The notes: a model not told the origin generated them from the sequence alone. A stretch of 50,435 nucleotides of DNA from an uncultured Gemmatimonadota bacterium (GCA_946480295.1 CAMLIT010000018.1:1-50435); one strand, 5' to 3'; counted from the first letter of the stretch, positions 8,860 to 18,170 are shown. Numbers and translations: made by a program.

Positions 8860-10224
8860 TCAGCGGACGATCGCGCGGTCCTCGTTCGGCAGGAACGCGG
8901 CCAGCCGGTCGCTCGGCACGGCGTACACGATCCGCCCGCGGCTCTCCGGCGCCCCGCCGTACACCACGCCGACCACCGAGCCGTCCGCGTCGAAGATCGG
9001 GCTGCCGCTCGAGCCGTGCCCGGCGTACGAGTCGATCTGCAGCACGCCGCCGAGCTTCTTGCTGACGATCCCGCCCTCGAGGCTCGTCCGCACCGTGTCG
9101 CCGTCCATCGGCGTGTCGAGGCTGTGCGGGAAGCCGATCGTCACCACGGGCGCGCCGACCCTTATCCCCGCGACGGAGCCGCTGATCCCGCCGACGACGG
9201 GATACCGGCCCGGCTCGTCCACCTGCACGAGCGCCAGGTCGACGTCGCGGTCGTCGCTCACCTTCACCACGTGCGCGTGCAGGTAGCGGGCGGTGTTCGC
9301 GAACTTCACGGCGAGCCGCGTCGGCGCGTCGCCCGCGTCGGATCGCACCGTGTGCCGGTTCGTCACGAGGAGCCCCGACGGCGTGATGCCGAACGCGGTG
9401 CCGCCGTACGCCTTCCCGTCGAGCTCCGCGACGAGGAACGCGACGGCCGGGTCGTTGCGCTCGCTGATCGCGGGGAGGTCCAGCCGAACGAGCCCCTGCT
9501 GCACCACCTGCGAGCGATGCAGCGCCTCGCGCAGGCGCAGGTACGAGTCGGGCCCGTCCGCGCTCCGCTGCACCTGCGTCCGCAGCGCCGCGTCCCGCTG
9601 CCGCACGGCGTCGGCGTAGCGGCTCGCCGTGCCGCCCATCCGCGCCAGCTCGCGCTGGAGGGTGGCGCCGACGCTGTCGTTGTGCGCGAGCATGGCGCGG
9701 AGCTCGGCGACCTGCCGCTTCGCCCCGCGATGCCCCGCCCACCAGGCGAGGCCGATCCCCCCGCCGAGGATCGCGATGGCGGCGACGAGCATGCGGCGCA
9801 GTCCGCGCGTGTGCTCCTGCACGGCGACGGCCAGGCGCTCGGCGGTGCTCCGCCGCGCCGTCGGCCGCGCGAGGTCGGTCGTCTGCGCCCCCTGCGGCCG
9901 AGACGCTGCCTCGGGCACCACCCGCACCTCGACGCGCGGGCCCGTCTCGCCGAAGGTCACGATGTCCCCGTCCCGCAGCGGCTGCTCGTCGTCGATCCGC
10001 CAGCCGTTGACGAAGGTGCCGTTCGTGCTGCCGACGTCGCGGATCGTGTAGCGCGCGTCGCCGTTGCCCGTCACCACGGCGTGACGCGCGGAGACGTCGA
10101 GATCCCGCTCGGGATCGAGCTGCAGGTCGCTCGTGGGGTGCCGGCCGATCGTTATGCGGGAGGCGTCGAAGCGCTGCCGCCGCCCTGCGCGGGCGCCGCT
10201 GAGGACGTGCAGCTCGACCGCCAT
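8860..10224 (-). CDS. FHA domain - transmembrane - trypsin-like serine protease fusion
   Basis: The 454-residue protein has a cytoplasmic FHA phosphothreonine-binding domain (about residues 22-95: IGRHPTSD, SARHAVV, GSTNGTFVNG). A basic linker, one transmembrane helix (about 146-164) and a coiled-coil-like segment (168-245) follow. The C-terminal chymotrypsin-fold protease (about 258-450) has a probable triad His291 (TNRHTV), an Asp at about 327-329 and Ser406 (GSSGSP). The topology predicts a phosphopeptide sensor inside and a protease in the periplasm. The ATG overlaps the TGA of the phosphatase gene by one base, so it is coupled to the PP2C and kinase genes; the kinase probably makes the phosphothreonine read by the FHA domain. 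Confidence 0.9.
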   Translation of the reverse strand: MAVELHVLSGARAGRRQRFDASRITIGRHPTSDLQLDPERDLDVSARHAVVTGNGDARYTIRDVGSTNGTFVNGWRIDDEQPLRDGDIVTFGETGPRVEVRVVPEAASRPQGAQTTDLARPTARRSTAERLAVAVQEHTRGLRRMLVAAIAILGGGIGLAWWAGHRGAKRQVAELRAMLAHNDSVGATLQRELARMGGTASRYADAVRQRDAALRTQVQRSADGPDSYLRLREALHRSQVVQQGLVRLDLPAISERNDPAVAFLVAELDGKAYGGTAFGITPSGLLVTNRHTVRSDAGDAPTRLAVKFANTARYLHAHVVKVSDDRDVDLALVQVDEPGRYPVVGGISGSVAGIRVGAPVVTIGFPHSLDTPMDGDTVRTSLEGGIVSKKLGGVLQIDSYAGHGSSGSPIFDADGSVVGVVYGGAPESRGRIVYAVPSDRLAAFLPNEDRAIVR

Positions 10225-11420
10225 CAGGCGTGAGCGCTTTCCGTCGTCGAGGACGAGGGCGGCGATTTCGCCACGCGCACCAGGTACCAGGCGGCGGCGA
10301 GCACGAGCACCAGGGCCAGCAGCACGGCGATCATCATCCCCGCCCGGCGCCGCGCCGGCGATACCGCCGGCGGCTGCTCGGGGAGGACCACCGGCGGATT
10401 CTCGTGGATCGGCACGACGGGCGGCTCGGCGATCGGGATCGGCTCCGTGATCGCGCCGTCGTCGCTCGCGCCGTCGGCGACGGCGGGGATCTGGCCCGTC
10501 TCGGGGAGGGGGAAGACGCGATGCCCGACCTCGTCCGCGTGGTTCGGCTCCTCGAGCCCGGGGCCCTCGAAGCGTGCGACGATGACCGTGATGTTGTCCG
10601 GCCCGCCGTTCTCGTTCGCGCGGTCGATGAGCCGGCGGCACACGCTCGCCAGGTCGGGCTCCTCGTTCACCACGCGCGCGATCTCCTCCTTCGACACCTG
10701 CCCCGACAGGCCGTCGCTGCACAGCACCAGCGTATCGCCGCTGCGGACGCGCTGGTGGGTGAGGTCGATCTTCACCACCGGATCGGGGCCGAGCGCCTGG
10801 AGGATGATGTTGCGCCGCTCGCTGCGCTCCGCCTCCTCCTCGGTCATCTCCCCGGCCTCGATCAGCTTCTGCATCAGCGACTGGTCCTTCGTGATCTGCC
10901 GGGCCACGCCGTCGCGCACGAGGTACGCGCGGCTGTCGCCGACCTGGGCCAGGTACAGCGTGTCGCCGAGGAGGCCCGCGATCGTCGCCGTCGTGCCCAT
11001 CCCGCGATACTCCGGGTGGCTCGCCGCGTAGGTGTTGATATGCGCGTTGGCCGTCGCCGTCGCGCGCTTGATCGACCGCGCGAACACCTCGGAGCTGTTG
11101 GAGCCCTCCGGGATCCACGAGGCGCGGAGCTCGGAGAGGATGACGTCCACGGCCATCGCGCTGGCGATCTCCCCGGCCGCGGCGCCCCCCATGCCGTCGG
11201 CGACCATGAACAGCGTCCCCTTGGCGCCGACCACGTGCCGGCGCACCTCCGGCTGGAGGGTCGCGTTGTCGGTCGTGAGGTCCGCGACGACGAACGCATC
11301 CTCGTTGTGCTCGCGTGTCCGCCCCACGTCCGTGCGGCCGAACACCTGGACGATGATGTCGCCCTGCGATCCGGCCGGAGTGGGAGGCATGGAGGAGCTG
11401 GTGCTGTTGGTGACGGTCAC
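10224..11420 (-). CDS. PP2C-type Ser/Thr phosphatase with C-terminal membrane anchor
   Basis: The 398-residue protein carries a bacterial PP2C domain (about residues 25-280) with the metal-binding motifs REHNEDAF, VADGMGG, GMGTTATIA, VGDSRAYL, CSDGLSGQV and GGPDNITVIV. A Pro-rich linker and one transmembrane helix (about 362-382: AGMMIAVLLALVLVLAAAWYLV) follow, so the catalytic domain is cytoplasmic and membrane-tethered. The GTG start at 11420 is 19 bp after the kinase stop; an ATG ten codons in (11390) is an alternative. It is the expected antagonist of the upstream kinase, and precedes the FHA-protease. Confidence 0.94.
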   Translation of the reverse strand: MTVTNSTSSSMPPTPAGSQGDIIVQVFGRTDVGRTREHNEDAFVVADLTTDNATLQPEVRRHVVGAKGTLFMVADGMGGAAAGEIASAMAVDVILSELRASWIPEGSNSSEVFARSIKRATATANAHINTYAASHPEYRGMGTTATIAGLLGDTLYLAQVGDSRAYLVRDGVARQITKDQSLMQKLIEAGEMTEEEAERSERRNIILQALGPDPVVKIDLTHQRVRSGDTLVLCSDGLSGQVSKEEIARVVNEEPDLASVCRRLIDRANENGGPDNITVIVARFEGPGLEEPNHADEVGHRVFPLPETGQIPAVADGASDDGAITEPIPIAEPPVVPIHENPPVVLPEQPPAVSPARRRAGMMIAVLLALVLVLAAAWYLVRVAKSPPSSSTTESAHA

Positions 11421-11439
11421 GGGTGCCGGGGAGTGGCCG

Positions 11440-13077
11440 CTATTGACACGCGTAATCCCGCATGGAAGTCACGGTTCGTTGCCATGTCGTGCCCTTCGCC
11501 CGCCCCTCGACGCCCTTCAGGATGTCGCATGCCGTGCCGGTGTGCTGGAGCTCGATCTCCGCGCGGGCGCGGAGGACCTTCGTGTGGATGTCGTCGTCCG
11601 CCGTCCGGATCCGCGGCGCGAGCGCCTCCAGCGCGGCGACCGCCTGCCGCGCGGACGCGTCGTCGGCGCTCGCCGGGTCGGTCAGCGCGTCGATCCGCGC
11701 GAGCTCGGCCTCCACGCTCCGCGTCCGCGCGTCCCCCGCCGGTGTGATCCCGGACACATTCCTACGGCGCACGAGGCTGCCGGTTTCCCGCGGCGACGTC
11801 CGCGCCGGAAGCTGCGACGGCACCGGGGCGACCGGTGCCGCGCGCTGGCTGTCGCCTGCCGCGCGCGGCCCCGACGGCGCGGCGCCCCCCGGGCCCGCGC
11901 CCTCGCCACGCATCACCATCGCCCCGATGCCACCGGTCGCGAGCACGACGATCGCCGCCGCCGCGGCGATCGCTCTCCCGCGCCGCGACCGCATCCGCCC
12001 GGCTGCCGCCGCGACCCGGGTACCAGGGACCGTCGCGACCGTCTTCGGCGACTGGAGCCCGCCTCCCGCCTCCCGCCTCCCGCCTCCCGCTGATCCCGCC
12101 TCCCGCGTCCCGCGTCCCGCGTCCATCGCCTCCACCGCCGCCACCAGCTCCCGCCCGAACTCGCTCGCCGTCGCGTACCGCTTCGACGCCTCCCGCGCGA
12201 GCGCGCGGTCGAGCACCGCCTGCACCGCCGGCGTCCAGCGCACGTCCTCCTTCATCTCGGCGAGCCGCCGCGGCGCCTCCGTCAGGCGCATGATCAGCGA
12301 CTCCTGCACCGTCTCCGCGGGGAAGGGGAGTCGCCCGGTGAGCATGTTGAACGCGACCAGCGCCAGCCCGTAGATGTCGCTCCGCCCATCCAGCGCGTCC
12401 CCGGCGAGCTGCTCGGGGCTCATGTACTCGGGCGTCCCGACGACGAGCCCCGTCCGCGTCACCTTCTGCGCCCGGTTGTTCGCGGCCTTCGCGATCCCGA
12501 AGTCGACGACCTTCACCAGGTCGCCGCCGTCGCGGGCGCGGGCGAGCATGATGTTGTCCGGCTTGAGGTCGCGATGGACGATCCCCATCTCGTGGGCGAT
12601 CGTCAGCGCCTCCGCCACCTGCCGGGTGATCTCGGCGGCCCGGCGCGGGGGGAGCGCGCCCTGGGTCTCGATGAGCTGCGTCAGCGACGGCCCGTCGACG
12701 ACCTCCATCGCGAGGTAGATCACCCCGTCGGCCGTCTCGCCGAAGTCGTAGACCGCCGCGACGTTGGGGTGGCTGATCCGGCTCGCGTTCGCCGCCTCAC
12801 GATTGAAGCGCGAGATGGCGTCGGCGTCCTCCACCATCGCCGGGTTCATGACCTTGAGCGCGCAGTGGCGCCCCATCTTCACGTGCTCGGCCAGGTAGAC
12901 CTCGCCCATCCCGCCCTCGCCCAGCCTGCGCAGGACGTGGTAGCGGTCGGCGACGATGGAGCCGACGAGGTCCGCGTTCGCGCCCTGGAGGCGGAGCGTG
13001 CTCCCGTCGGTCGGGCAGAAGCGCTGGTCCGCCGCGTACTCCTCCCCGCACTGGGGACAGATCTTCGGCGGGGTCAC
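11440..13077 (-). CDS. Membrane-anchored Ser/Thr protein kinase with N-terminal zinc ribbon
   Basis: A zinc-ribbon-like segment (CPQC, then CPTDG, residues 7-25) precedes a Hanks-type kinase domain (about 46-310): LGEGGMGEVY, catalytic Lys75, HRDLKPDN with Asp170, DFG Asp192 and GTPEYMSPEQ. A linker of Gly/Arg/Ala repeats (encoded at 12058-12124), one transmembrane helix near residue 345 and an extracytoplasmic C-terminal region follow. The open frame continues upstream into the divergent amidase gene. I place the start at the GTG at 13077, giving 545 residues, because it lies downstream of the promoter at 13157-13185 and just before the ribbon; an in-frame TTG (13110) is possible. First gene of the kinase-phosphatase-FHA protease operon. 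Confidence 0.92.
   Translation of the reverse strand: MTPPKICPQCGEEYAADQRFCPTDGSTLRLQGANADLVGSIVADRYHVLRRLGEGGMGEVYLAEHVKMGRHCALKVMNPAMVEDADAISRFNREAANASRISHPNVAAVYDFGETADGVIYLAMEVVDGPSLTQLIETQGALPPRRAAEITRQVAEALTIAHEMGIVHRDLKPDNIMLARARDGGDLVKVVDFGIAKAANNRAQKVTRTGLVVGTPEYMSPEQLAGDALDGRSDIYGLALVAFNMLTGRLPFPAETVQESLIMRLTEAPRRLAEMKEDVRWTPAVQAVLDRALAREASKRYATASEFGRELVAAVEAMDAGRGTREAGSAGGGRREAGGGLQSPKTVATVPGTRVAAAAGRMRSRRGRAIAAAAAIVVLATGGIGAMVMRGEGAGPGGAAPSGPRAAGDSQRAAPVAPVPSQLPARTSPRETGSLVRRRNVSGITPAGDARTRSVEAELARIDALTDPASADDASARQAVAALEALAPRIRTADDDIHTKVLRARAEIELQHTGTACDILKGVEGRAKGTTWQRTVTSMRDYACQ
12058..12124. repeat. Heptamer repeat array E inside the kinase gene
   Basis: Read on the coding (minus) strand, units of GGACGCG (three) and GGAGGCG (five, with one 9-bp interruption) run head to tail. 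The 7-bp period is out of step with codons, so it encodes a 7-residue periodic Gly/Arg/Glu/Ala stretch (AGRGTREAG, GGGRREAGG) in the linker between the kinase domain and membrane helix. It lies in frame. Confidence 0.88.
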
Positions 13078-13156
13078 GCGCGCTGCGGCGGGCGGCTGCG
13101 GAAGGCGCAACTGGTCACGCGTGGGCCTTCGACGGGGGGTGATGCCATCGGCGGCG

Positions 13157-13185
13157 AATATAGGATGCACGCGCACGACCGGCAA
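13157..13185 (-). promoter_or_regulatory. Predicted sigma-70 promoter of the kinase operon
   Basis: On the minus strand, TTGCCG (13185-13180) and TATATT (13162-13157) are separated by exactly 17 bp. Transcription would start near 13150, leaving about 73 nt before the GTG at 13077. AT-rich hexamers are rare in this sequence, which strengthens the match. Confidence 0.65.
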
Positions 13186-13258
13186 TGGAGCAGGCGCAGC
13201 GGTGCAGGTCACAAGTCGTGGCTTCCGAGTGGTTTGCGGGATTGGTAACGTTCGGGCG

Positions 13259-15094
13259 ATGAAGCCACTGACCGTCGTCCTCGTTTCCGCCATCCTCGCC
13301 GCCGGCTGCGGCAAGCCTCCCGCGCCGGTCGCCGCGCCGACGCCGCGCCCAGCGCCCGCCCCGCAGCCCCCGCCGCCCGCGCCGCCCCTCCCGCCGATCC
13401 CGCTCGTCACCGGGCCGCTCCAGGTCAAGGTGGTGTATCCTCCCGCCGACCACCTCATCGAGTCGCCCGACTCCAACTACGTCTTCGGTTCCCTCGGCAA
13501 CGGCCACGCGTCGCTCACCGTGAACGGCGTCCCCGCGCACGTGTACCCGAACGGCGCGTTCATGGTGTGGCTGGCGAACCCGCCGCGCACGGCGTCGCGG
13601 TACGATCTCGTGGCGACGCTCGGCGCCGACACCGTGCGCTCCACCCTGCCCGTCCGCCTGGAGGCGCCGCGCCCCGTCCTCGCGTCCGCCGGGCCGCTCG
13701 TCGTCGACAGCTCGTCGGTGGCGCCGAGCGGCACGATCTGGCTTCGCGACGGCGACCCGGTGCGCGTGACCGTGCGCGCCCCGCACAACGCGACGGTGCA
13801 GCTGCAGACGGACAGCGCGCGCTTCGACCTGCTGCCGAGCCCCACCGACACGCTGCGCTGGCTGCGCGACGTGACCGCGGCGGCGCTGCGGGGCGGGGGC
13901 ACCCTCGTCATCGCGCGCGGCGCCGACACCGTGCGCCTCCCCGTGTCGGCGATCGGCACCCCCGACGACCAGGGCGTCGAACGCGCGGTCGTCGTCAAGC
14001 ACAGTCCGACGCTGCCGGACACCGACTTCGTCATCAGCGGCCGGCCGGTGCCGGGCGACACCTACCGCTGGTTCCTCATGCCGGACACGAAGCTCGAGCT
14101 CACCGGGCGCATGGGCGACTACTACCGCGTGCGGCTCGATTCCGCGCTCGAGATCTGGGTGAGCGCGAACGACGTGGACGTCGTGCCCGCCGAGCCGCTC
14201 CCGCGCCGCGTGGCGGGCAACGCGCGGCTGCGGCCGGCGCCGGAGTGGGTCGACCTCGTCATCCCCGTCGGCGCGCCCCCGGCCTACTTCGTCGAGCCGC
14301 GGGAGCACGCGCTCGAGCTCACGCTCTACGGCACCCACGGCAACACCGACCTGCTCAACTACCCGACGCGCGACTCCCTCGTGCGCGACGTCGAGTGGGA
14401 CGCGCCGGCGACCGACCGCGTGCGCTACACCGTGCACCTGAACGGCGCGCCGTACGGCTACCTCGTGCTCTACGAGAACGGCCAGCTCGTCCTGCGCATC
14501 CGGCGGCCGCCCGTCGTCGACCCGCGGCATCCGCTCGCCGGCCGCACGATCACGGTGGATCCCGGCCATCCGCCGGCGGGGGCCACCGGGCCGACGGGAC
14601 TGTACGAGGGCGTCGCCGTGCTCCAGGTCGGCGAGCGCGTGAAGGCCCTCCTCGAGCAGCGCGGGGCGCACGTCGTCATGACGCGCACGACGATGGCGCC
14701 GGTGGACCTCCTGCTGCGCCCCGTGATCGCGCGGCGCGCCAACGCCGACGCCTTCGTCTCGATCCACCTCAACGCCTACCCGGACGGCGTGGATCCCTTC
14801 ACCGCGCCTAACGGGAGCGGCACCTACTTCTATCGCGGGCCGTCGGAGCCGCTCGCGCAGGCGGTGCAGCGCCGGCTCGTCGCCGACCTCGGCCTCGCCG
14901 ACGAGGGCTACTACTACCGCAGCCTCGCCGTGGTGCGGCATCCATGGACGCCGGCGATCCTCACGGAGGGCGCGTTCGTCATCGTCCCGGAGCAGGAGGC
15001 CGCGCTGCGCACGCCGCAATTTCAACAGCAGTATGCCAGTGCAATAGTCCAGGGGCTCGAGGACTATTTCAGAGAGATCGGGAGCCGCCGGTGA
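13259..15094 (+). CDS. N-acetylmuramoyl-L-alanine amidase (Amidase_3), lipoprotein
   Basis: The 611-residue product starts with a lipoprotein signal (lipobox AAGC) and a Pro-rich spacer (residues 20-48). A long N-terminal region of beta-rich, SH3-like character (about 60-420) precedes the C-terminal Amidase_3 zinc hydrolase. The metal ligands are visible: His437 (DPGHP), Glu450 (LYEG) and His503 (SIHLNA), with catalytic Glu570 (LTEGAF). It should cleave the amide between MurNAc and the stem peptide in the periplasm. The ATG at 13259 is chosen because it opens the signal peptide. Its stop overlaps the GTG of the next gene (GTGA), so both are made together. Confidence 0.93.
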   Translation: MKPLTVVLVSAILAAGCGKPPAPVAAPTPRPAPAPQPPPPAPPLPPIPLVTGPLQVKVVYPPADHLIESPDSNYVFGSLGNGHASLTVNGVPAHVYPNGAFMVWLANPPRTASRYDLVATLGADTVRSTLPVRLEAPRPVLASAGPLVVDSSSVAPSGTIWLRDGDPVRVTVRAPHNATVQLQTDSARFDLLPSPTDTLRWLRDVTAAALRGGGTLVIARGADTVRLPVSAIGTPDDQGVERAVVVKHSPTLPDTDFVISGRPVPGDTYRWFLMPDTKLELTGRMGDYYRVRLDSALEIWVSANDVDVVPAEPLPRRVAGNARLRPAPEWVDLVIPVGAPPAYFVEPREHALELTLYGTHGNTDLLNYPTRDSLVRDVEWDAPATDRVRYTVHLNGAPYGYLVLYENGQLVLRIRRPPVVDPRHPLAGRTITVDPGHPPAGATGPTGLYEGVAVLQVGERVKALLEQRGAHVVMTRTTMAPVDLLLRPVIARRANADAFVSIHLNAYPDGVDPFTAPNGSGTYFYRGPSEPLAQAVQRRLVADLGLADEGYYYRSLAVVRHPWTPAILTEGAFVIVPEQEAALRTPQFQQQYASAIVQGLEDYFREIGSRR

Positions 15095-18000
15095 GGGCGG
15101 ACGGTGCGTGGGACGAATCAGGATCCAGTGCCGCGCGCCCGCGGCGCGCGGCGAGACTCCCCCACCATCTCCTGCTCCTCGCCCTTGCCGCGTTCTCTTC
15201 TACGGCTCTCGCGCAGGTCTCGCCGAACGCGAACTGGCACACCCTCGCCACCCGCCACTTCCTCATCCACTTCACCCCGCCCCTCGAGCCGCAGGCGCGA
15301 CGGCTGGCGGTGAACGCGGAGCGGGCGTACGACAGCCTCGCCACCGAGCTGCACCCCCCGCGCGGGATCATCGACGTCGTCCTCTCCGACGACGTCGACT
15401 TCACCAACGGCTCGGCGACGCCCTTTCCCACGAACCGGATCGTCCTCTACGCCAACCCGCCGGTCTCCGAGTCGGCGCTGCGCTTCACCGACGACTGGAA
15501 CGCGATGGGGATCACCCACGAGCTGACGCACATCTTCCATCTCGACCGCGTGCGGGGCATCTGGCGCCTCGGCCAGTGGGTGTTCGGCCGCTCGCCCCTC
15601 CTCTTCCCGAACAGCTACGCGCCCTCCTGGCTCACCGAGGGGCTCGCCGTCTACTACGAGACGCGCTTCACCGGCGCGGGACGCGTCGCCGGCTCGGAGC
15701 ACCGCATGATCGCGCGCGCCGCGGCGATCGACCACGCCTTCCCCGCGCTGAACCAGCTCAGCCTCGCCTCGCCGCGCTATCCCTTCGGCGAGATCACCTA
15801 CGCCTACGGCTCGCTCTTCATCGACTATCTCGCGCGCACGCGCGGCGAGCGCGACGTCGGCCGCTTCGTCGAGAAGGAGAGCGCGGAGCTGATCCCCTTC
15901 TGGCTCGACCTTCCGGCGAAGCAGGCGTTCGGGATCAGCTTCTCGCGCGCGTGGCGGCGGTGGAGCGACTCGCTCGTCGCGAGCGTCGCCCCCGAGCGTG
16001 CGCCGCTCCCCGGCTGGAAGCCGCTCACCACCGACGCGATCTTCGTCGACGCGCCGCGCTGGATCGGCGACACCGCGCTCGTCTACAGCGGCTCCGACGG
16101 GCGCGAGACGTACGGCGTCTATCGCGTGGACCTCGCCGGACGTCGGCACCGCGTCGGGCGGCGGAACAGCGGCTCGCCTAACGCGATGCTCCCCGACGGC
16201 TCGCTCCTCTTCGCCCAGCTCGACTTCGTGAACCCGTACCAGGAGCGGAGCGATCTCTACGTCGAGCGGCACGGCCACGAGCAGCGGCTGACGTGGGGCG
16301 CGCGCCTGACGTCGCCCGACGCGCGCCGCGACGGCGCCATCGTCGCCGTCCAGATCGTCCCCGCCGGCACGCGGCTGGTGCGCGTGAGCCGCGACGGCCG
16401 GCGCATCACGCCGCTCACCGGGGGCGGCATGGACGAGCAGTGGACGGAGCCGCGCTGGTCGCACGAGGGCGACCGCATCGCCGCCATCCGCTGGCGCCGC
16501 GGCGGCATCTCCGCGGTCGTCGTCCTCGACACCACCGGCGCCGTGCGGCGCGTCGTGGCGAGCGGCCACTCCGTGCAGGCGACGCCGAGCTGGGCGACCG
16601 ACGACGCGGGGCTCTTCTATACCTCCGACAAGAGCGGCGTCACGCAGCTCTACTACGATCCGATCGGGACGACGCAGGCGTCGGCGCACGAGCGGCTCGT
16701 GAGCAGCGCCGAGACCGGGTTGTTCGAGCCGCAGCTCGCGCCCGACGCGCCCTTCGCGCGCGCCGACGGCGCGGGCGGCGCGGGACGGCTCGCCGCCGTC
16801 GACCTGCACGCGCGCGGCTTCCAGCTCGGCGTCGGCCACTGCTGCGACCTGAGCACGCCCGCCGACACGGTGCCGTATCCGACGACCGGCTCGCGCCCCG
16901 TCCCGCCGATCGGCGTGGACTCCGCGCCGGCGACGAGCTTCCGCCTGTGGCACGGCCTCCTCCCGCACTACTGGCTGCCGACGCTCGAGCCGGGGATCGC
17001 CAGCGGCAGCCTGCGCTTCGGCGCGCTGACGTCGGGCGCCGACGTCGTCGGCCGGCACTCGTACTCGCTGTCGCTCGCCGTGCCGTCGGACAACAGCGGC
17101 GTCGTCGGCGGGTTGAGCTACCAGTACGCGGGGCTCGGCCTCCCCATCCTCGCCGTGGACGCGACGCAGGACTGGGAACGCTACCTCACGGTGAGCTCGC
17201 GGGCGCAGCCGGCGAACGCGCTTGGCGAGATCCGCCGGCGCACGCGCGACGCCGACGTCGCCGCGACGTGGCTGCGCCAGCGCGTGCGCACGGCGCTCGC
17301 TGTCACGTCGGGCGTCGGGATCGAGCAGCGCGCGTACGCCGGCGTCCCCGTGGGCACGATCGCCCTCGTCGACACGACCGGCATCTTCCGCACGGCGAGC
17401 TTCCCGCGCGTCTTCCTCGCCGCCGGGTGGAGCGACGTCCAGCATCCGGCGTACGCGATCTCCGCCGAGGACGGCGTATCGTTAGGCGCCTCCGCGTCGG
17501 AGAAGCTGCGGTCGAGCTTCAACGGCGGCGGCAGCCCCTCGCTCACCCTCGTCGGCGTGGCGAACGCGTACAAGTCGCTCGACCTCCCCGGCTTCGCGCA
17601 CCACGTGCTCGTCGTCCGCGCCGCCGCGGGCAGCACCGACCTGCGCGCGAACGGCTACCTCGAGGTGGGCGGCACGAGCGGCAACGCCCTCGAGCTCCTG
17701 CCCGGCTACACCATCGGCCAGGGACGGCGCACCTTCGGCGTGCGCGGCTTCGCCCCCGCCTCGCTCCTCGGCACGCGCGCCCTCGCCGGCACGGTCGAGT
17801 ACCGCGCGCCGCTGTTCATGGCCGGGCGCGGGCTCGGCATGCTCCCCCTCTTCTTCGACAAGACCTCGATCGCGCTCTTCGCCGACGCGGGCTCCGCGTG
17901 GTGCCCGAGCCTCGGCGCGGCGTCGGTCCAGCGCCAGGTCTGCTCGACCTTCGAGCAGCGCAGCGTGACCCGCGACCTCACCGCGCACGACGTCATCGCC

Positions 18001-18153
18001 AGCACCGGCGCCGAGCTCGATCTCACCGCCGCCGTCCTCTCCTGGGACACGCCCTACCGGTTCCGGGTCGGGTTCGCGGTGCCGGTGCAGGGGAGGGAGC
18101 TGGCGGGGGCGGCGAGGGTGTCGGGGTATTTTGCGGTGGGACTGGGCTTCTGA
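15091..18153 (+). CDS. Secreted HExxH peptidase - TolB-like propeller - outer-membrane barrel fusion
   Basis: From the GTG at 15091 the product has 1020 residues. A signal peptide follows a long basic N-region (hydrophobic LLLLALAAF, cleavage after ALAQ). A gluzincin/peptidase MA-like domain comes next (about 50-260) with HELTH (His143, Glu144, His147) and a likely third ligand Glu183 in LTEGLAVYYE. A middle region (about 315-560) has repeated blade motifs with WSHEGDRIAAIRW and TSDKSGVTQLYY, as in TolB/PD40 propellers. The C-terminal 400 residues resemble a surface-antigen/BamA-type barrel (FGVRGF, GTVEYRAPLF) and end in aromatic Phe, an outer-membrane barrel signature. Substrate unknown. 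The 4-bp overlap with the amidase gene suggests a shared envelope role. Confidence 0.85.
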   Translation: MRADGAWDESGSSAARPRRAARLPHHLLLLALAAFSSTALAQVSPNANWHTLATRHFLIHFTPPLEPQARRLAVNAERAYDSLATELHPPRGIIDVVLSDDVDFTNGSATPFPTNRIVLYANPPVSESALRFTDDWNAMGITHELTHIFHLDRVRGIWRLGQWVFGRSPLLFPNSYAPSWLTEGLAVYYETRFTGAGRVAGSEHRMIARAAAIDHAFPALNQLSLASPRYPFGEITYAYGSLFIDYLARTRGERDVGRFVEKESAELIPFWLDLPAKQAFGISFSRAWRRWSDSLVASVAPERAPLPGWKPLTTDAIFVDAPRWIGDTALVYSGSDGRETYGVYRVDLAGRRHRVGRRNSGSPNAMLPDGSLLFAQLDFVNPYQERSDLYVERHGHEQRLTWGARLTSPDARRDGAIVAVQIVPAGTRLVRVSRDGRRITPLTGGGMDEQWTEPRWSHEGDRIAAIRWRRGGISAVVVLDTTGAVRRVVASGHSVQATPSWATDDAGLFYTSDKSGVTQLYYDPIGTTQASAHERLVSSAETGLFEPQLAPDAPFARADGAGGAGRLAAVDLHARGFQLGVGHCCDLSTPADTVPYPTTGSRPVPPIGVDSAPATSFRLWHGLLPHYWLPTLEPGIASGSLRFGALTSGADVVGRHSYSLSLAVPSDNSGVVGGLSYQYAGLGLPILAVDATQDWERYLTVSSRAQPANALGEIRRRTRDADVAATWLRQRVRTALAVTSGVGIEQRAYAGVPVGTIALVDTTGIFRTASFPRVFLAAGWSDVQHPAYAISAEDGVSLGASASEKLRSSFNGGGSPSLTLVGVANAYKSLDLPGFAHHVLVVRAAAGSTDLRANGYLEVGGTSGNALELLPGYTIGQGRRTFGVRGFAPASLLGTRALAGTVEYRAPLFMAGRGLGMLPLFFDKTSIALFADAGSAWCPSLGAASVQRQVCSTFEQRSVTRDLTAHDVIASTGAELDLTAAVLSWDTPYRFRVGFAVPVQGRELAGAARVSGYFAVGLGF

Positions 18154-18170
18154 GCGAGCGTCCAATACGT

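Noticed and set aside
10224..11118. N-terminal 298-residue extension of the FHA-protease open frame
   Set aside because: It is the out-of-phase reading of the PP2C gene; the FHA domain starts at the ATG at 10224, which overlaps the phosphatase stop.
13078..13476. Gly-rich N-terminal extension of the Ser/Thr kinase frame
   Set aside because: It is antisense to the amidase signal and Pro-rich region and lies upstream of the predicted promoter.
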